From positions 124,001 to 188,000 of the forward strand of contig NZ_JAPEVI010000001.1 in NCBI RefSeq assembly GCF_026240905.1: 64,000 nt of DNA. The letters are read 5' to 3'. Every line of letters starts with the position of its first letter. Position 1 is the stretch's first letter. The notes below the pieces were generated by a model. It was not told where the DNA came from. It ran no database searches and saw only the letters and a program-made list of their open reading frames with translations. Below are positions 1-7,884 of this stretch, in pieces. Source of the stretch: Roseibium salinum. Lineage in GTDB: Bacteria > Pseudomonadota > Alphaproteobacteria > Rhizobiales > Stappiaceae. The position numbers were made by a program, and so were the translations under genes.

Positions 1-939
1 TCAAGCGGTGACTTTGCCTCGATACCCGGCCTTTACACCCCGAACGGTCACGGCCCGCCCTACCATGCCATCGAAGACCTCGACGCTTTGCCTTATCCGC
101 ATCTGGCCGCCGGGTCGACGGGAGACGGCACAGTGGCCGGAGGCATCGTCAGCAGCCGTGGGTGCCCGGCCAGGTGCACCTTTTGCGCCAATTATGTCAC
201 CGGCCGAACCTATCGCTGGCGCAGCCCGGAAAATGTTGTTGCCGAAATGCGAACCTTGCGGCGCGAATTCGGGCTCTCTCACGTGCCGTTCTGGGATGAT
301 GCGTTCACCGCACGCCGTTCCAGGCTCGAAGCCCTGTGTGACGCCATTGCGAGCGAGCCAGACCTTGCAGGCGTGACCTGGACGTGCATCACGCCGGGCA
401 ACATGGTGCTTCCGCGCGATCTGGACAGGATGCGACACGCGGGTTGCGTGGCGATCAATTTCGGCATCGAGAGCGGCGACGCCACCATTCTGCGCGCGAT
501 CAAGAAAGGCCAGACACCCGACCGGCTTATCGCCTCCGTTGAAGCCGCCAAGGCAGCGGGAATGATCACGATCGTGAATTTCATGTTCGGGTTCCCCGGC
601 GAAGGCGAAGCTGAACTCGCCAACACGCGGGCCTTGATGAGTCGGCTCGCACCGATCACCGATTTCTTCAACAATTTCGGCGTTCTCGTCCCATTTCCCG
701 GCACGCAAATCTACGACCGCTACCACGCGGAATACGGCTTTACCGGATGGTGGCTCGACCCCGGGCGCATCCCGCAATCATCTCAGCAAAACCAGGGCTA
801 CGATCTTGAAAGCGACCCGGCCCTGGAAAAGGACTTTTTCGCTTACAAGCCGCATCTGCGGGCATTGATCGCCGACCTTGTCGGATGGAAGGCGCGGCAC
901 AATGCAGCCTGGGCAAGCCGTCAGGCCAATAGCGGCTAG
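1..939 (+). CDS. Radical SAM protein, 5'-truncated by the window edge
   Basis: The reading frame is open from the first base, so the gene begins outside the window. The translated start reads SSGDFASIPGLYTPNGHGPP. A radical SAM cluster-binding motif, C-x3-C-x2-C within RGCPARCTFCAN, has its cysteines at nt 163, 175 and 184, and it is followed by TIM-barrel-like sequence (FWDDAF, INFGIESGD, NFMFGFPGE). The missing upstream part probably holds a B12-binding domain, because this spacing ahead of the CxxxCxxC motif is typical of B12-dependent radical SAM enzymes; that is inference. The substrate is unknown. An alanine-rich protein gene follows 30 bp downstream on the same strand, so the two are probably cotranscribed. 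The convergent methyltransferase and PhyH oxygenase genes suggest a small modification or biosynthesis cluster. Confidence 0.85.
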   Translation, partial: SSGDFASIPGLYTPNGHGPPYHAIEDLDALPYPHLAAGSTGDGTVAGGIVSSRGCPARCTFCANYVTGRTYRWRSPENVVAEMRTLRREFGLSHVPFWDDAFTARRSRLEALCDAIASEPDLAGVTWTCITPGNMVLPRDLDRMRHAGCVAINFGIESGDATILRAIKKGQTPDRLIASVEAAKAAGMITIVNFMFGFPGEGEAELANTRALMSRLAPITDFFNNFGVLVPFPGTQIYDRYHAEYGFTGWWLDPGRIPQSSQQNQGYDLESDPALEKDFFAYKPHLRALIADLVGWKARHNAAWASRQANSG

Positions 940-969
940 CAAAACACGCAAGACAAGGAGATCTGGATC

Positions 970-2013
970 ATGAAGCCAAACCTGCGCCCTACCAGAATTT
1001 CAAAACATGCTGCTGAATTTGCCGGAGCTGCCTCGAAATCAATCGCCAAGCAAGCCGCACAACAAAGCAGTGGCGCCGCATCCATGGCGACGAAAGTGGC
1101 AAGCGCAGCCTCCAACGCATTTGAAAAAGCAGGGGGCGCTGCGTCCAAGGCAGGCGGGGCGGCGAAAACGGCCGGAGGCCCAGGCTCCCCATTGACACCG
1201 GCCTGGAACAACGACATCGCCAAGACTATCGGCAAGGCAGGCGGGACGGGCAAAAAGAGCAGTGTCGGTGCGGCCCAGGCCGAAAACTGGATGGCAGTTG
1301 AACTCATGAGCAGCTTGGCAGGTGGCGGCGGCAGCAGCCAGCCCGCGTTCACGGCTGCGGACGAAACCGCTGTGATCGAGGCCATCAAACCCGCAATAAA
1401 GTCCGCAGTCGACCTTTGGAAGTCGACCGCGCATTTCACGGACCTGAAAATCATGGCGGTCAGCGCGATTGGAACGCCCGGCTGCCTCGATGGTATGTCG
1501 CTTGAACCGCATATCCGCAGCCACGCGAAAATCCAGGCTTTGACTGGTCCTGCACGAGAGATGGCCAACGGCATTGCAGAGGCTTTCTCCGACAGTTTCT
1601 ATCTGTGGCAGGATGCCGTCACTGTGCCGGGATTGCCCTGGTATCCCGCTTTTGCCGCGTACCCGGGACCTGCTGCACCACCCATGCCGAATGTCCCCGC
1701 GCCGCTTGTTACCTGTGTCTCGAGCAAGTCGTCCAAACTCGTGCTTCCCTCGGAACTGGCCAGTACGATCACACAGGCACTGCCAGCCTCCCTGAGCAGC
1801 AAGACAGACTTCATAAACCGGGTTGCTGGAGGACTGGCCATCAGCGCTACCACCTGGCTGGCCTCGGCCCAGGTCATGCTTGTTATGGGGTTCGGGCCGG
1901 TTCCCTCCTTCGCGCCTCCCTACGTGCCGGTCGGCCCGGTTATCAATGGCACAAACATTGCCGCCCCGGGCCACCTTGCAACAGCGCCTCAGTTCAATCC
2001 GTTGATATTCTGA
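970..2013 (+). CDS. Hypothetical alanine-rich protein
   Basis: I do not recognise this 347-residue protein. The ATG at 970 is preceded by AAGGAG at good spacing. The N-terminal 90 residues are rich in Ala, Lys and Gly and predicted amphipathic, without a recognisable signal peptide. The middle is globular in appearance (AVIEAIKPAIKSAVDLWKS). The C-terminal third is Pro-rich, with PWYPAFAAYPGPAAPPMPN and a hydrophobic stretch around VMLVMGFGPVP. It follows the radical SAM gene by 30 bp and its last 20 bp overlap the end of the convergent methyltransferase gene. It could be a substrate or partner of the radical SAM enzyme, but nothing in the sequence proves that. Confidence 0.7.
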   Translation: MKPNLRPTRISKHAAEFAGAASKSIAKQAAQQSSGAASMATKVASAASNAFEKAGGAASKAGGAAKTAGGPGSPLTPAWNNDIAKTIGKAGGTGKKSSVGAAQAENWMAVELMSSLAGGGGSSQPAFTAADETAVIEAIKPAIKSAVDLWKSTAHFTDLKIMAVSAIGTPGCLDGMSLEPHIRSHAKIQALTGPAREMANGIAEAFSDSFYLWQDAVTVPGLPWYPAFAAYPGPAAPPMPNVPAPLVTCVSSKSSKLVLPSELASTITQALPASLSSKTDFINRVAGGLAISATTWLASAQVMLVMGFGPVPSFAPPYVPVGPVINGTNIAAPGHLATAPQFNPLIF

Positions 2014-2809
2014 GAGGCTGAACCTCCTGCCGCACACCCGTGTAAAGCGCCCAGGCCTCCCACCGCCAGGAGGCCGTATCGAGGCTGCTCGCAGCCCGAC
2101 CAACGACGGCTATCCGATCCTCCGGCGGTAGCTGCCCAAGCAGGGTGTCGTTGACTGGCGGCAGGGTCATCCAGTCGCAATAGGCTGTCTGGCTAAGGCG
2201 TTGGCGAAGGGTTGTCCGGATCACCGAAAACCCGCTATCGGCAAATGCCTGCGTCAACGCCAAATCATTCAGGGGCGGCAAGGGGTCGATTGGGGCTTTG
2301 CCCAGCTTCATCCCCGCAAGCACCTCCGGCAGCCTGCCGAGCCACGGATCAGAGCCACCGCCTGGCACGTCCGGCTCCCCCAGATAAGCTGCAGGCAATG
2401 ACACTGCCAGCGCACCCCCCGGCGCCACATGCCCGGCGAGGTCTGCAACAACGTCGGCCACAGGTCCCAGTGCCCAGATCGCCGCCCCGCAGATGACCCT
2501 GTCGTAGTGCTGTCCGGCAGGTGTTGCAGGGCACCAGTTGACCGGCAAGTCCCTTGTGCGGACCGCTCCGGCAAGGCGCATGGCTTCGGCCGCTTCCACT
2601 GCCGTCACCACGTCGGACTGTCCCAGCTGTTCAAGACTTGCCAGCGCGGTGCAGCCTATCCCGGCCGCGAAATCCAGAACCCTGTGCCCCGGTGCAATGG
2701 CAGCCGCTTCAACGAGAGCCCTGGCCGCCCTGCGGTAACGGTCATGGCGCCCGGTGAAGTGGCGGTAGCGGTCCGCGGTAACCGGATGGTTCCAGAGCGC
2801 CAGGCTCAT
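1994..2809 (-). CDS. Class I SAM-dependent methyltransferase
   Basis: The 271-residue protein has a Rossmann-type SAM-binding motif I, VLDFAAGIGCTALASLEQLG, at about residues 44-63. It is followed by an acidic motif II region (VTAVEAAEA) and a hydrophobic strand containing ICGAAIWALGPVADVV. This is the general layout of class I methyltransferases; the acceptor is not indicated. Its ATG overlaps the stop codon of the upstream PhyH gene in an ATGA junction, so the two are translationally coupled. The 3' end overlaps the convergent alanine-rich protein gene by 20 bp. Confidence 0.8.
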   Translation of the reverse strand: MSLALWNHPVTADRYRHFTGRHDRYRRAARALVEAAAIAPGHRVLDFAAGIGCTALASLEQLGQSDVVTAVEAAEAMRLAGAVRTRDLPVNWCPATPAGQHYDRVICGAAIWALGPVADVVADLAGHVAPGGALAVSLPAAYLGEPDVPGGGSDPWLGRLPEVLAGMKLGKAPIDPLPPLNDLALTQAFADSGFSVIRTTLRQRLSQTAYCDWMTLPPVNDTLLGQLPPEDRIAVVGRAASSLDTASWRWEAWALYTGVRQEVQPLRISTD

Positions 2810-3483
2810 GCTGCCGTCACTCCGCTCTCGCCTTGAGACGTTGCTTCACCGAAGCGCAGGTCCAGTGACAATCTCGGCCGCTCAGCACTTCGGTTGGGTA
2901 GGCTCCTGTGCGGAGTCAATCCGGAGAAAAGCAAGACATCGCCCGGTCCGCAGGACGCGGGGCACCAAGTTGTCCGCAGATCGCCCGCCAATCCGTTTTC
3001 ATCATGCGCGGCAAGCGGCAGCTCCCGGTCCGCGATCTCCAGTGTTCCCAGCCGTCTGGAGCAGGCAACCAGCGGGATCCAGGCAATCCAGAGCCGCGGC
3101 ACCTTGCAATACCAAGCATCCTGATGTGCCGGGGTGCCACCCGGTTCACCCGGAAATGTTATCCGGCAGATGTCTGCCCTGAGAGGCTCCAATGACTGCC
3201 CGCTGGCTTCTGCGACGGCGGAGCGCAAGCTGCGGTCGGAACGCAAGGCATCGACTTCCGGCAACGACAGGATTTCGGCAAGAAACGCCACATAGTCGGG
3301 ATCGTCTGCGGCCAGCCGCGTGCCGTGCATCCGGGCGGAAACCCGGCCGTCTTCCTTGAGCCAGCCGCGCCGGCACGCCGATTGCCGGACCCGTGCCGCC
3401 ACGGCCAGCACAAGGTCACGATCAAGAACCCGCCTCAACAGGCGCGAGGCAGCCAAGCGATTTAGCATAACCAGATCGGGCAT
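2806..3483 (-). CDS. PhyH-type 2-oxoglutarate/Fe(II) oxygenase
   Basis: A 225-residue protein resembling the phytanoyl-CoA dioxygenase (PhyH) family. It shows HQDAWY, containing the H-x-D pair of the iron facial triad, then a distal histidine in LTPHRSLPN followed by an Arg-containing RPRLSLDLRF strand that fits 2-oxoglutarate binding. A family member would hydroxylate or otherwise oxidise a small molecule with O2 and 2-oxoglutarate. I chose the ATG at 3483. An in-frame upstream start at 3528 would add 15 hydrophobic residues, but the GGTGA ahead of 3483 fits better. The gene is coupled to the methyltransferase by ATGA overlap, suggesting sequential tailoring of one substrate. Confidence 0.72.
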   Translation of the reverse strand: MPDLVMLNRLAASRLLRRVLDRDLVLAVAARVRQSACRRGWLKEDGRVSARMHGTRLAADDPDYVAFLAEILSLPEVDALRSDRSLRSAVAEASGQSLEPLRADICRITFPGEPGGTPAHQDAWYCKVPRLWIAWIPLVACSRRLGTLEIADRELPLAAHDENGLAGDLRTTWCPASCGPGDVLLFSGLTPHRSLPNRSAERPRLSLDLRFGEATSQGESGVTAA

Positions 3484-3633
3484 CGGCAACTCACCCGGAT
3501 TCTTCAATAAAATCAGTAAATAGCACATTTTCGCCCGTCGGCCACGTTATCCGTAAGGGCGTCCCTTTCCCGCTTACTTACTTAAGGGTAGAGAAACCTC
3601 AGTTACAACCAGAAGCACTAGTCAGCAAGAAAT

Positions 3634-3656
3634 CGACCGGGTTCTACCTCCGGTCG
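3634..3656 (-). terminator. Stem-loop terminator after the LemA/TPM operon
   Basis: A perfect 7-bp inverted repeat (CGACCGG / CCGGTCG) with a 9-nt loop starts immediately beyond the TAG stop of the TPM gene. On the minus strand it is followed by ATTTCTTG, a weak T-rich tail. Its place exactly at the end of the operon supports a terminator role. Confidence 0.55.
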
Positions 3657-4694
3657 CTACTTTGCTCTTGGAAACCCGTGTTGGTCGTAGGACCAGTCGG
3701 AAAAGGCGAACTCGTAGGGATGACGCACCGACAGATCCATGCGCCAGGCGTTTGACCGCCCGAACCGGATCGCTCTTTGCATCATAGTGAGGTCGAGCTG
3801 CCAGCCAGAGGCCGATTGGTTGAAGAAGAACGGTGCGCACCCTCGCTGCCCAACCGGAAAGCGAATGACCGCCAATCGTCCCTCGACCCGCGCTGGCTCG
3901 GCCGTGCATTCGCGGTAGCTCTTCACCACCATGTCCATCTGCGCCGGAGTGATTGTCCAGCCCGCCAGCATGGTGCGCGTGGCAGGCGTATAGAGAGAAA
4001 GGTCGGGTGCGCCATTGCGCTCTGCCATCGCCGCCAGATAGCGCTGCAAGGTCTCGGCCGGCGAGTTGCCGGGACTGACGTCGGCCTGCCGTTTTCGGGT
4101 GCGGGCGCCCTCCTTGCCGATGAGCGCCGTAGAGGTCGCTCCGCCGCCGCCGCTTTTCGCGGCATGTTCATTGTCATCAAGCGAATTGAGGCGTTCGGCG
4201 TCCTGGGCCTCGGCGACGATCAGTTCCGTTGTGGCGAGAATTCCATCCGCAACCCGGCCCGTCTGGAAGAACGGCACCATCTGGCGGGTCTCCACATATT
4301 TGGTGAAGGCATCCGTGTAGACGGGTTCGAGCGAATGGCTGACCTCCATCCGAACCAGGTCCTGATCGACATTGATTACGAGCAGAAGCGCGCGGCCGCT
4401 GTCGCTGCGCATGCTGCCGGCCAGAACCGCGAACTTCTCCACGGCCGCGATGTTGATGTCGCCGGGCTCGCGGGTCGTGAAAACCCGGTAATCGATCCCG
4501 TGGTCGCGGAGCAGGAATTCATGGAATTCGGAGATGCGCTCGCTTTGATCGGCTGTCAGCACCGACGCGTCGTCTTCGACCAGTGTCGCCGAAGGCAGCG
4601 CGCGAAGGTAGACAATCGCCAGGACCGCCACGAGGGCTGCAGCGGCGATCGCACCGGCGACCAGCCAGCTAGTTGAGGTTGAGCCCGGGTGCAT
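3657..4694 (-). CDS. TPM-domain (YgcG-like) membrane protein
   Basis: A 345-residue protein with one N-terminal membrane segment (AGAIAAAALVAVLAIVYL) followed by a TPM_phosphatase-like domain at about residues 30-160 (VLTADQSERISEFHEFLLRD, RALLLVINVDQDLVRMEVSHSLEP). A low-complexity GGGG linker and a C-terminal domain of unknown role follow. The start at 4694 lies inside the end of the LemA gene, a 26-bp overlap. A longer in-frame start at 4829 would only read the LemA sequence in another frame. TPM-domain proteins are commonly encoded next to LemA genes; their molecular role is poorly known. The C-terminal extension is longer than in minimal family members. Confidence 0.75.
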   Translation of the reverse strand: MHPGSTSTSWLVAGAIAAAALVAVLAIVYLRALPSATLVEDDASVLTADQSERISEFHEFLLRDHGIDYRVFTTREPGDINIAAVEKFAVLAGSMRSDSGRALLLVINVDQDLVRMEVSHSLEPVYTDAFTKYVETRQMVPFFQTGRVADGILATTELIVAEAQDAERLNSLDDNEHAAKSGGGGATSTALIGKEGARTRKRQADVSPGNSPAETLQRYLAAMAERNGAPDLSLYTPATRTMLAGWTITPAQMDMVVKSYRECTAEPARVEGRLAVIRFPVGQRGCAPFFFNQSASGWQLDLTMMQRAIRFGRSNAWRMDLSVRHPYEFAFSDWSYDQHGFPRAK

Positions 4695-5589
4695 CCTTGG
4701 CTTCCTCGTCAGAGCGGAAATAGGCCTTGCGCTGGAAATTGCCGGCTGACGCCACCACGCTCCATGGCAGCATGCGCATCTTCTCGTTGAAGGCGCCGAC
4801 CGCGTCGTTGAAACGCATGCGCGCCACATTGATGCGGTTTTCGGTCCCCTCGAGCTGCGCCTGCAACTCCAGGAACTGGTCGGATGATTTCAGCTCAGGG
4901 TAGTTCTCCGCAATGGCGACGATCTGGCCTATGTTGCCCGTCAGCCCCCGTTGCGAGCGGACGAGTTCCTGGAAGGCTTCGCCGTTCTCGATCAGTCCCT
5001 TGCTCTCGCGGCTAAGCAGTTCGCCCGTCGCCCCTTGCGCCTCGATCAGCCTGTCGACCGCGGCTGCCATCTGGTTTGCCGCTTCGGCGCGCTTGCTGGT
5101 GACATCGCTCAGCGTTTCGCGCTCATGCTTGAGATAGCGGTTGACCACTTCCACAAGCGCCGGAACAAGATCGTTGCGCCGCTGAAAGTTGCTTTCCACC
5201 TGCGCCCAGTTGTTGAACACTTGCTCTTCCCTCGACACCAGCGAGTTGTGCAGCCAGACCCAGATCAACAGGGGCAAGACGAGCAGAAGTGCAATACCGA
5301 GCAGCCATGAGATCGATCTGTTCATTTCGCCGTGTTCTCCGGGTTGATTGATGGTTTCCGACACGTCCTGAATGGCAGTGGGTTCGCCGCCTCCGGTGGC
5401 GATCCAGAAGGCACCGGCTGCAACGCCGATCAGGACGAGGATGACTGCCACCACAGCCGGGTCGAAAGGCCAGGTCCGCTCGGCCTTGCCGCCGGCGGAT
5501 TTGCCCACGCTCTCATGCAGCATTGCCGCCTGGGCTTCAGTGATGAGCCCCTCCGCCACCATTCTTGTGATGCGTTCGCTAGGTCCCAC
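4669..5589 (-). CDS. LemA family protein with N-terminal membrane extension
   Basis: The LemA domain is clear from residue 89 on: MNRSISWLLGIALLLVLPLL is the usual single N-terminal helix, then SREEQVFNNWAQVESNFQRRNDLVPALVEVV and a long helical, coiled-coil-like region ending in FNEKMRMLPWSVVA. As annotated from the GTG at 5589, the protein also carries 88 extra residues with a SHOCT-like start (ITRMVAEGLITEAQAAMLHES) and a second hydrophobic helix (VVAVILVLIGVAAGAFWIA). The GTG has AGGGA upstream and overlaps the end of the DUF2089 gene by 11 bp. An internal ATG at 5325 with a GGAG upstream could give the normal-length LemA alone. LemA function is not established. Confidence 0.78.
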   Translation of the reverse strand: MGPSERITRMVAEGLITEAQAAMLHESVGKSAGGKAERTWPFDPAVVAVILVLIGVAAGAFWIATGGGEPTAIQDVSETINQPGEHGEMNRSISWLLGIALLLVLPLLIWVWLHNSLVSREEQVFNNWAQVESNFQRRNDLVPALVEVVNRYLKHERETLSDVTSKRAEAANQMAAAVDRLIEAQGATGELLSRESKGLIENGEAFQELVRSQRGLTGNIGQIVAIAENYPELKSSDQFLELQAQLEGTENRINVARMRFNDAVGAFNEKMRMLPWSVVASAGNFQRKAYFRSDEEAKDAPGLNLN

Positions 5590-5944
5590 CGTTCATTTCC
5601 CTGATCTGGCGAGCCGCCGCTTCCGGCATCGTCTTGCCCGCTTTGACATCGTCGAGGATCGCATTGGTCCGCTCCTCGTCTTGCTCCCTGAGGGAGTTGA
5701 GCCGGTCGATCAGCGCATCCAGCCGCTTGCGCAGCGTCGGATAGCTGATCTCCATCGAGGCGGCCACGTCCTTCAGATTGCATCCGGACAGGATGATCCG
5801 TTCGACAAGCCGCTGGTCGTCTCCCTCCAGCCGCATCAACCGGGGTAGTGCGAACACACCCGAATAGGTTATCTCGCAGCGCGGGCAGCACAGCTGGGTG
5901 ATAGCCAATGAAGACCCGCATTGGGTGCATGCGAAGCTAGACAT
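5579..5944 (-). CDS. DUF2089 zinc-ribbon/HTH regulator
   Basis: The 121-residue protein begins with a four-cysteine zinc ribbon (CTQCGSSL, CCPRC) and then a helix-turn-helix-like region, LKDVAASMEISYPTLRKRLD, in which the sequence-reading helix would be around SYPTLRKRLD. This is the DUF2089 layout. It is the first gene of the DUF2089-LemA-TPM operon and overlaps the LemA start, so it is probably an operon-specific transcription factor. AAAGG lies ahead of the ATG at 5944. An inverted repeat, TTCGC-N9-GCGAA (5991-6009), sits about 50-65 bp upstream and is a possible autoregulatory site; that assignment is inference. Confidence 0.78.
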   Translation of the reverse strand: MSSFACTQCGSSLAITQLCCPRCEITYSGVFALPRLMRLEGDDQRLVERIILSGCNLKDVAASMEISYPTLRKRLDALIDRLNSLREQDEERTNAILDDVKAGKTMPEAAARQIREMNGGT

Positions 5945-6342
5945 GGCAGCCTTTCATTTTGACACTAAATTCTGACATGATTTTACATAATTCGCAACAT
6001 ATTCGCGAAATATAACCAATTTATTTAGTATGGGACTGGCTGGCTTTTCGGGCTTAGGGCCGGAACTTGACGATCCTCTGTTGGCAAGAACGCATTAGGA
6101 AGTGTGTGGGATTGCGCCCGCGGCAGCTGCTGCCTAACTCGGCAGAAATCTAACTAGGTTGCCCGTCGTCCAACTGTCTGGGAGTTCCGGGTCGTTGTCT
6201 TAGAAACCGAACCTCCAAGACATCCCTCGATTGCCCGGCAACTATCCGGCGAGGCTCCGCCGCCTCGTTGAAATAATTCCTTGGTAGTTGGTCTCTGACC
6301 CAAATGGAGGTTTTCACGAGACACGCAAACTCAACGACAAGC
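5945..6342. other. Intergenic region with promoter-like AT-rich tract
   Basis: No supported gene is visible between the DUF2089 start and the WGR repeat. The first 90 bp are AT-rich and must contain the promoter of the leftward DUF2089 operon, but I cannot place a convincing -35/-10 pair. The TTCGC-N9-GCGAA inverted repeat at 5991-6009 is the only structured element I see. The remaining part contains only short frames that do not resemble known proteins. Confidence 0.4.
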
Positions 6343-6468
6343 GACGCCGATCGGCGTCGGGACACCTCGCCGGTTTACGCTGAACCCATCATTGTTCTGA
6401 ATCGCGGGACGGTTTTCGATTCAAATCCTTCATTGGACCATCGCCGCGCGCACCGGCACAATGTTGGC

Positions 6469-6711
6469 ATGGAGACCCACGGTCATCTCACTCTTCTGAC
6501 GCGAATAGAACCGCGCCGCAACATGGCGCGGTTCTATTCGCTGTCGATCGAGCCGACGTTTTTCGGCGGCTTTGTTGTCCATCGGTCGTGGGGACGTCTC
6601 GGCACGTGGGGGCAGTCGCGTCTGGATTATTGTTTGGATTTCAGCGCGGCCCAGGCACGCAAAGAGCAGTTGACAGAACGGAAGCTGAAACGCGGCTATA
6701 CGCGCAAATAG
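6469..6711 (+). CDS. WGR domain protein, copy 1
   Basis: An 80-residue protein almost entirely made of a WGR domain: RFYSLSIEPTFFGGFVVHRS is followed by the diagnostic WGR in SWGRLGTWGQ and a basic tail, RKLKRGYTRK. WGR domains bind nucleic acid and occur in PARPs and in standalone bacterial proteins; the role of the bacterial ones is unknown. The ATG at 6469 is chosen because the block conserved with the second copy (54169-54411) starts there; the frame is open further upstream. The two proteins differ at about 9 of 80 positions, nearly all outside the WGR core. The start of the gene contains a perfect 17-bp hairpin. Confidence 0.75.
   Translation: METHGHLTLLTRIEPRRNMARFYSLSIEPTFFGGFVVHRSWGRLGTWGQSRLDYCLDFSAAQARKEQLTERKLKRGYTRK
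6501..6541 (+). promoter_or_regulatory. Perfect 17-bp hairpin inside WGR copy 1
   Basis: GCGAATAGAACCGCGCC (6501-6517) and its exact reverse complement (6525-6541) flank a 7-nt loop, 32 bp inside the WGR coding region. In the second WGR copy the equivalent arms carry several mismatches although the protein is nearly the same. A stem of this strength near a start codon could limit translation or be a binding site. No function is shown. Confidence 0.5.
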
Positions 6712-6921
6712 AAAGCCCACCCCTTCCCTCGCGTCGACCGGCAGGAAGCACAGCACCGGCGTCCCCTCCGACCTGTGCCGCCGCATCCAGAAGTGTCTCA
6801 CGGAGCCAGTCCGAACCTGCCACCCCGGCCGGAATAGAAGGTTCAGGCCTGGCAACGGAAAGGTTTGCGGCAAGACCTAAAATGGTGACATGTCTGCCGT
6901 CTAGACGTCATTTCGCCTCGA

Positions 6922-7884
6922 TTATTTGGCCCCTGGTGAAATTAACCGCATGATGCATCGATTTCCTGCCGGCAATACGCCATTCGGATTTGGGAGCTCC
7001 AAGACCACCGCAAAGGTACCACTCGCAGCGTCGAAAACCCGGTCAACGACGGTAACAGTCGCGGTGTACTCGCCCGACAACGGAGAAACGGGCACCACCG
7101 TTACCTCATCGCCTATCGCGATTTTTCCGTAAATGGAAACAGGAAGAAATGTCTCTATCTTGAGCGGATCGAGCCGAACGATCTGCACGATATGGTCCTC
7201 GCTGGAAACGCGTTCGCCGGCAACGAGGGAGCGCTCCGTGATCACTCCGTCCGCGGGGCTCTGAATTGAACGCTGTTCGAGTGCCACTTTGGCACGCTCA
7301 AGCTCTTTCACCGCAACTTCGTGTTTCAGTTTAACCTGGATCAAGATGCTCTGAGCTGCAACAAGCTCGGCAAATGCCTTGTCGAGCGCTTCTTCCGTCG
7401 CGATTCCACGATCACGCAGCGACTCGACGCGTTGATATCGCTTGTCCGCCGTCGCCACCTGCTTGGTCTGAGCTTCGATCACGGCCACCGAATTGGCCTG
7501 AGTCTCGAGCAACGCTATCGTGCTTTGCTCGGCGGAAGATTCCAGACGTGCTATAATTTGGCCCTTCCTGACTGTGTCACCGCGATCAACAAGGACTTCA
7601 TCAAGAAGGCCCACAACAGGACTTCCAACCTCAATCACTTCATCCGGGTTCATAAGGCAATCAAAGTCTTCCGCGTTTGCGGCTCCGAGCGGTGGGACCG
7701 AGTGAGACAAAACCAATAAAGCGAGGCTCACCACCAGCGTCCACTGCCAGTGTACACTGGTCCGCTTGTCCTCTGATCGTGTCGCACTATCAGCTTCCTC
7801 TCCTTTGCGCCTCCGCAGCTTGACAGTTGAAAAAGAGCAATCGCATTCCGTTTCCTCGCAACAACTCGGGATTATGTTTGTCAC
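6922..7884 (-). CDS. HlyD/MFP-type periplasmic adaptor
   Basis: A 320-residue membrane-fusion protein. It has an unusual Cys-rich cytoplasmic start (CCEETECDC), a single hydrophobic segment around residues 47-65 with a possible AxA cleavage site (GAANA), a first biotinyl-lipoyl half (VGSPVVGLLDEVLVDRGDTVRKGQIIARLES), a long alpha-helical hairpin, the second lipoyl half (IQSPADGVITERSLVAGERV) and a beta-barrel (VTVVPVSPLSGEYTATVTVV). Such adaptors bridge inner-membrane exporters to an outer-membrane channel; neither a cognate ABC/RND pump nor a TolC is encoded nearby. Its start overlaps the SapC stop by 4 bp. It is the last gene of the minus-strand cluster that begins with the giant LEPR-XLL gene. 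Confidence 0.82.
   Translation of the reverse strand: MTNIIPSCCEETECDCSFSTVKLRRRKGEEADSATRSEDKRTSVHWQWTLVVSLALLVLSHSVPPLGAANAEDFDCLMNPDEVIEVGSPVVGLLDEVLVDRGDTVRKGQIIARLESSAEQSTIALLETQANSVAVIEAQTKQVATADKRYQRVESLRDRGIATEEALDKAFAELVAAQSILIQVKLKHEVAVKELERAKVALEQRSIQSPADGVITERSLVAGERVSSEDHIVQIVRLDPLKIETFLPVSIYGKIAIGDEVTVVPVSPLSGEYTATVTVVDRVFDAASGTFAVVLELPNPNGVLPAGNRCIMRLISPGAK

Larger units (their letters stand above)
6343..6885 (+). repeat. WGR-gene repeat, copy R1 (full length)
   Basis: This segment closely matches 54079-54600 (copy R2), both inside the WGR gene and for about 100 bp upstream and 170 bp downstream of it. A shortened relative (R3) lies at 40333-40626. R1 starts at or near a 16-bp palindrome, GACGCCGATCGGCGTC (6343-6358), whose near-copy ACGCCGATTGGCGTC also opens R3. 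The shared non-coding flanks show that a block, not just a gene, has been duplicated. The exact ends are approximate because they were judged by eye. Confidence 0.7.
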
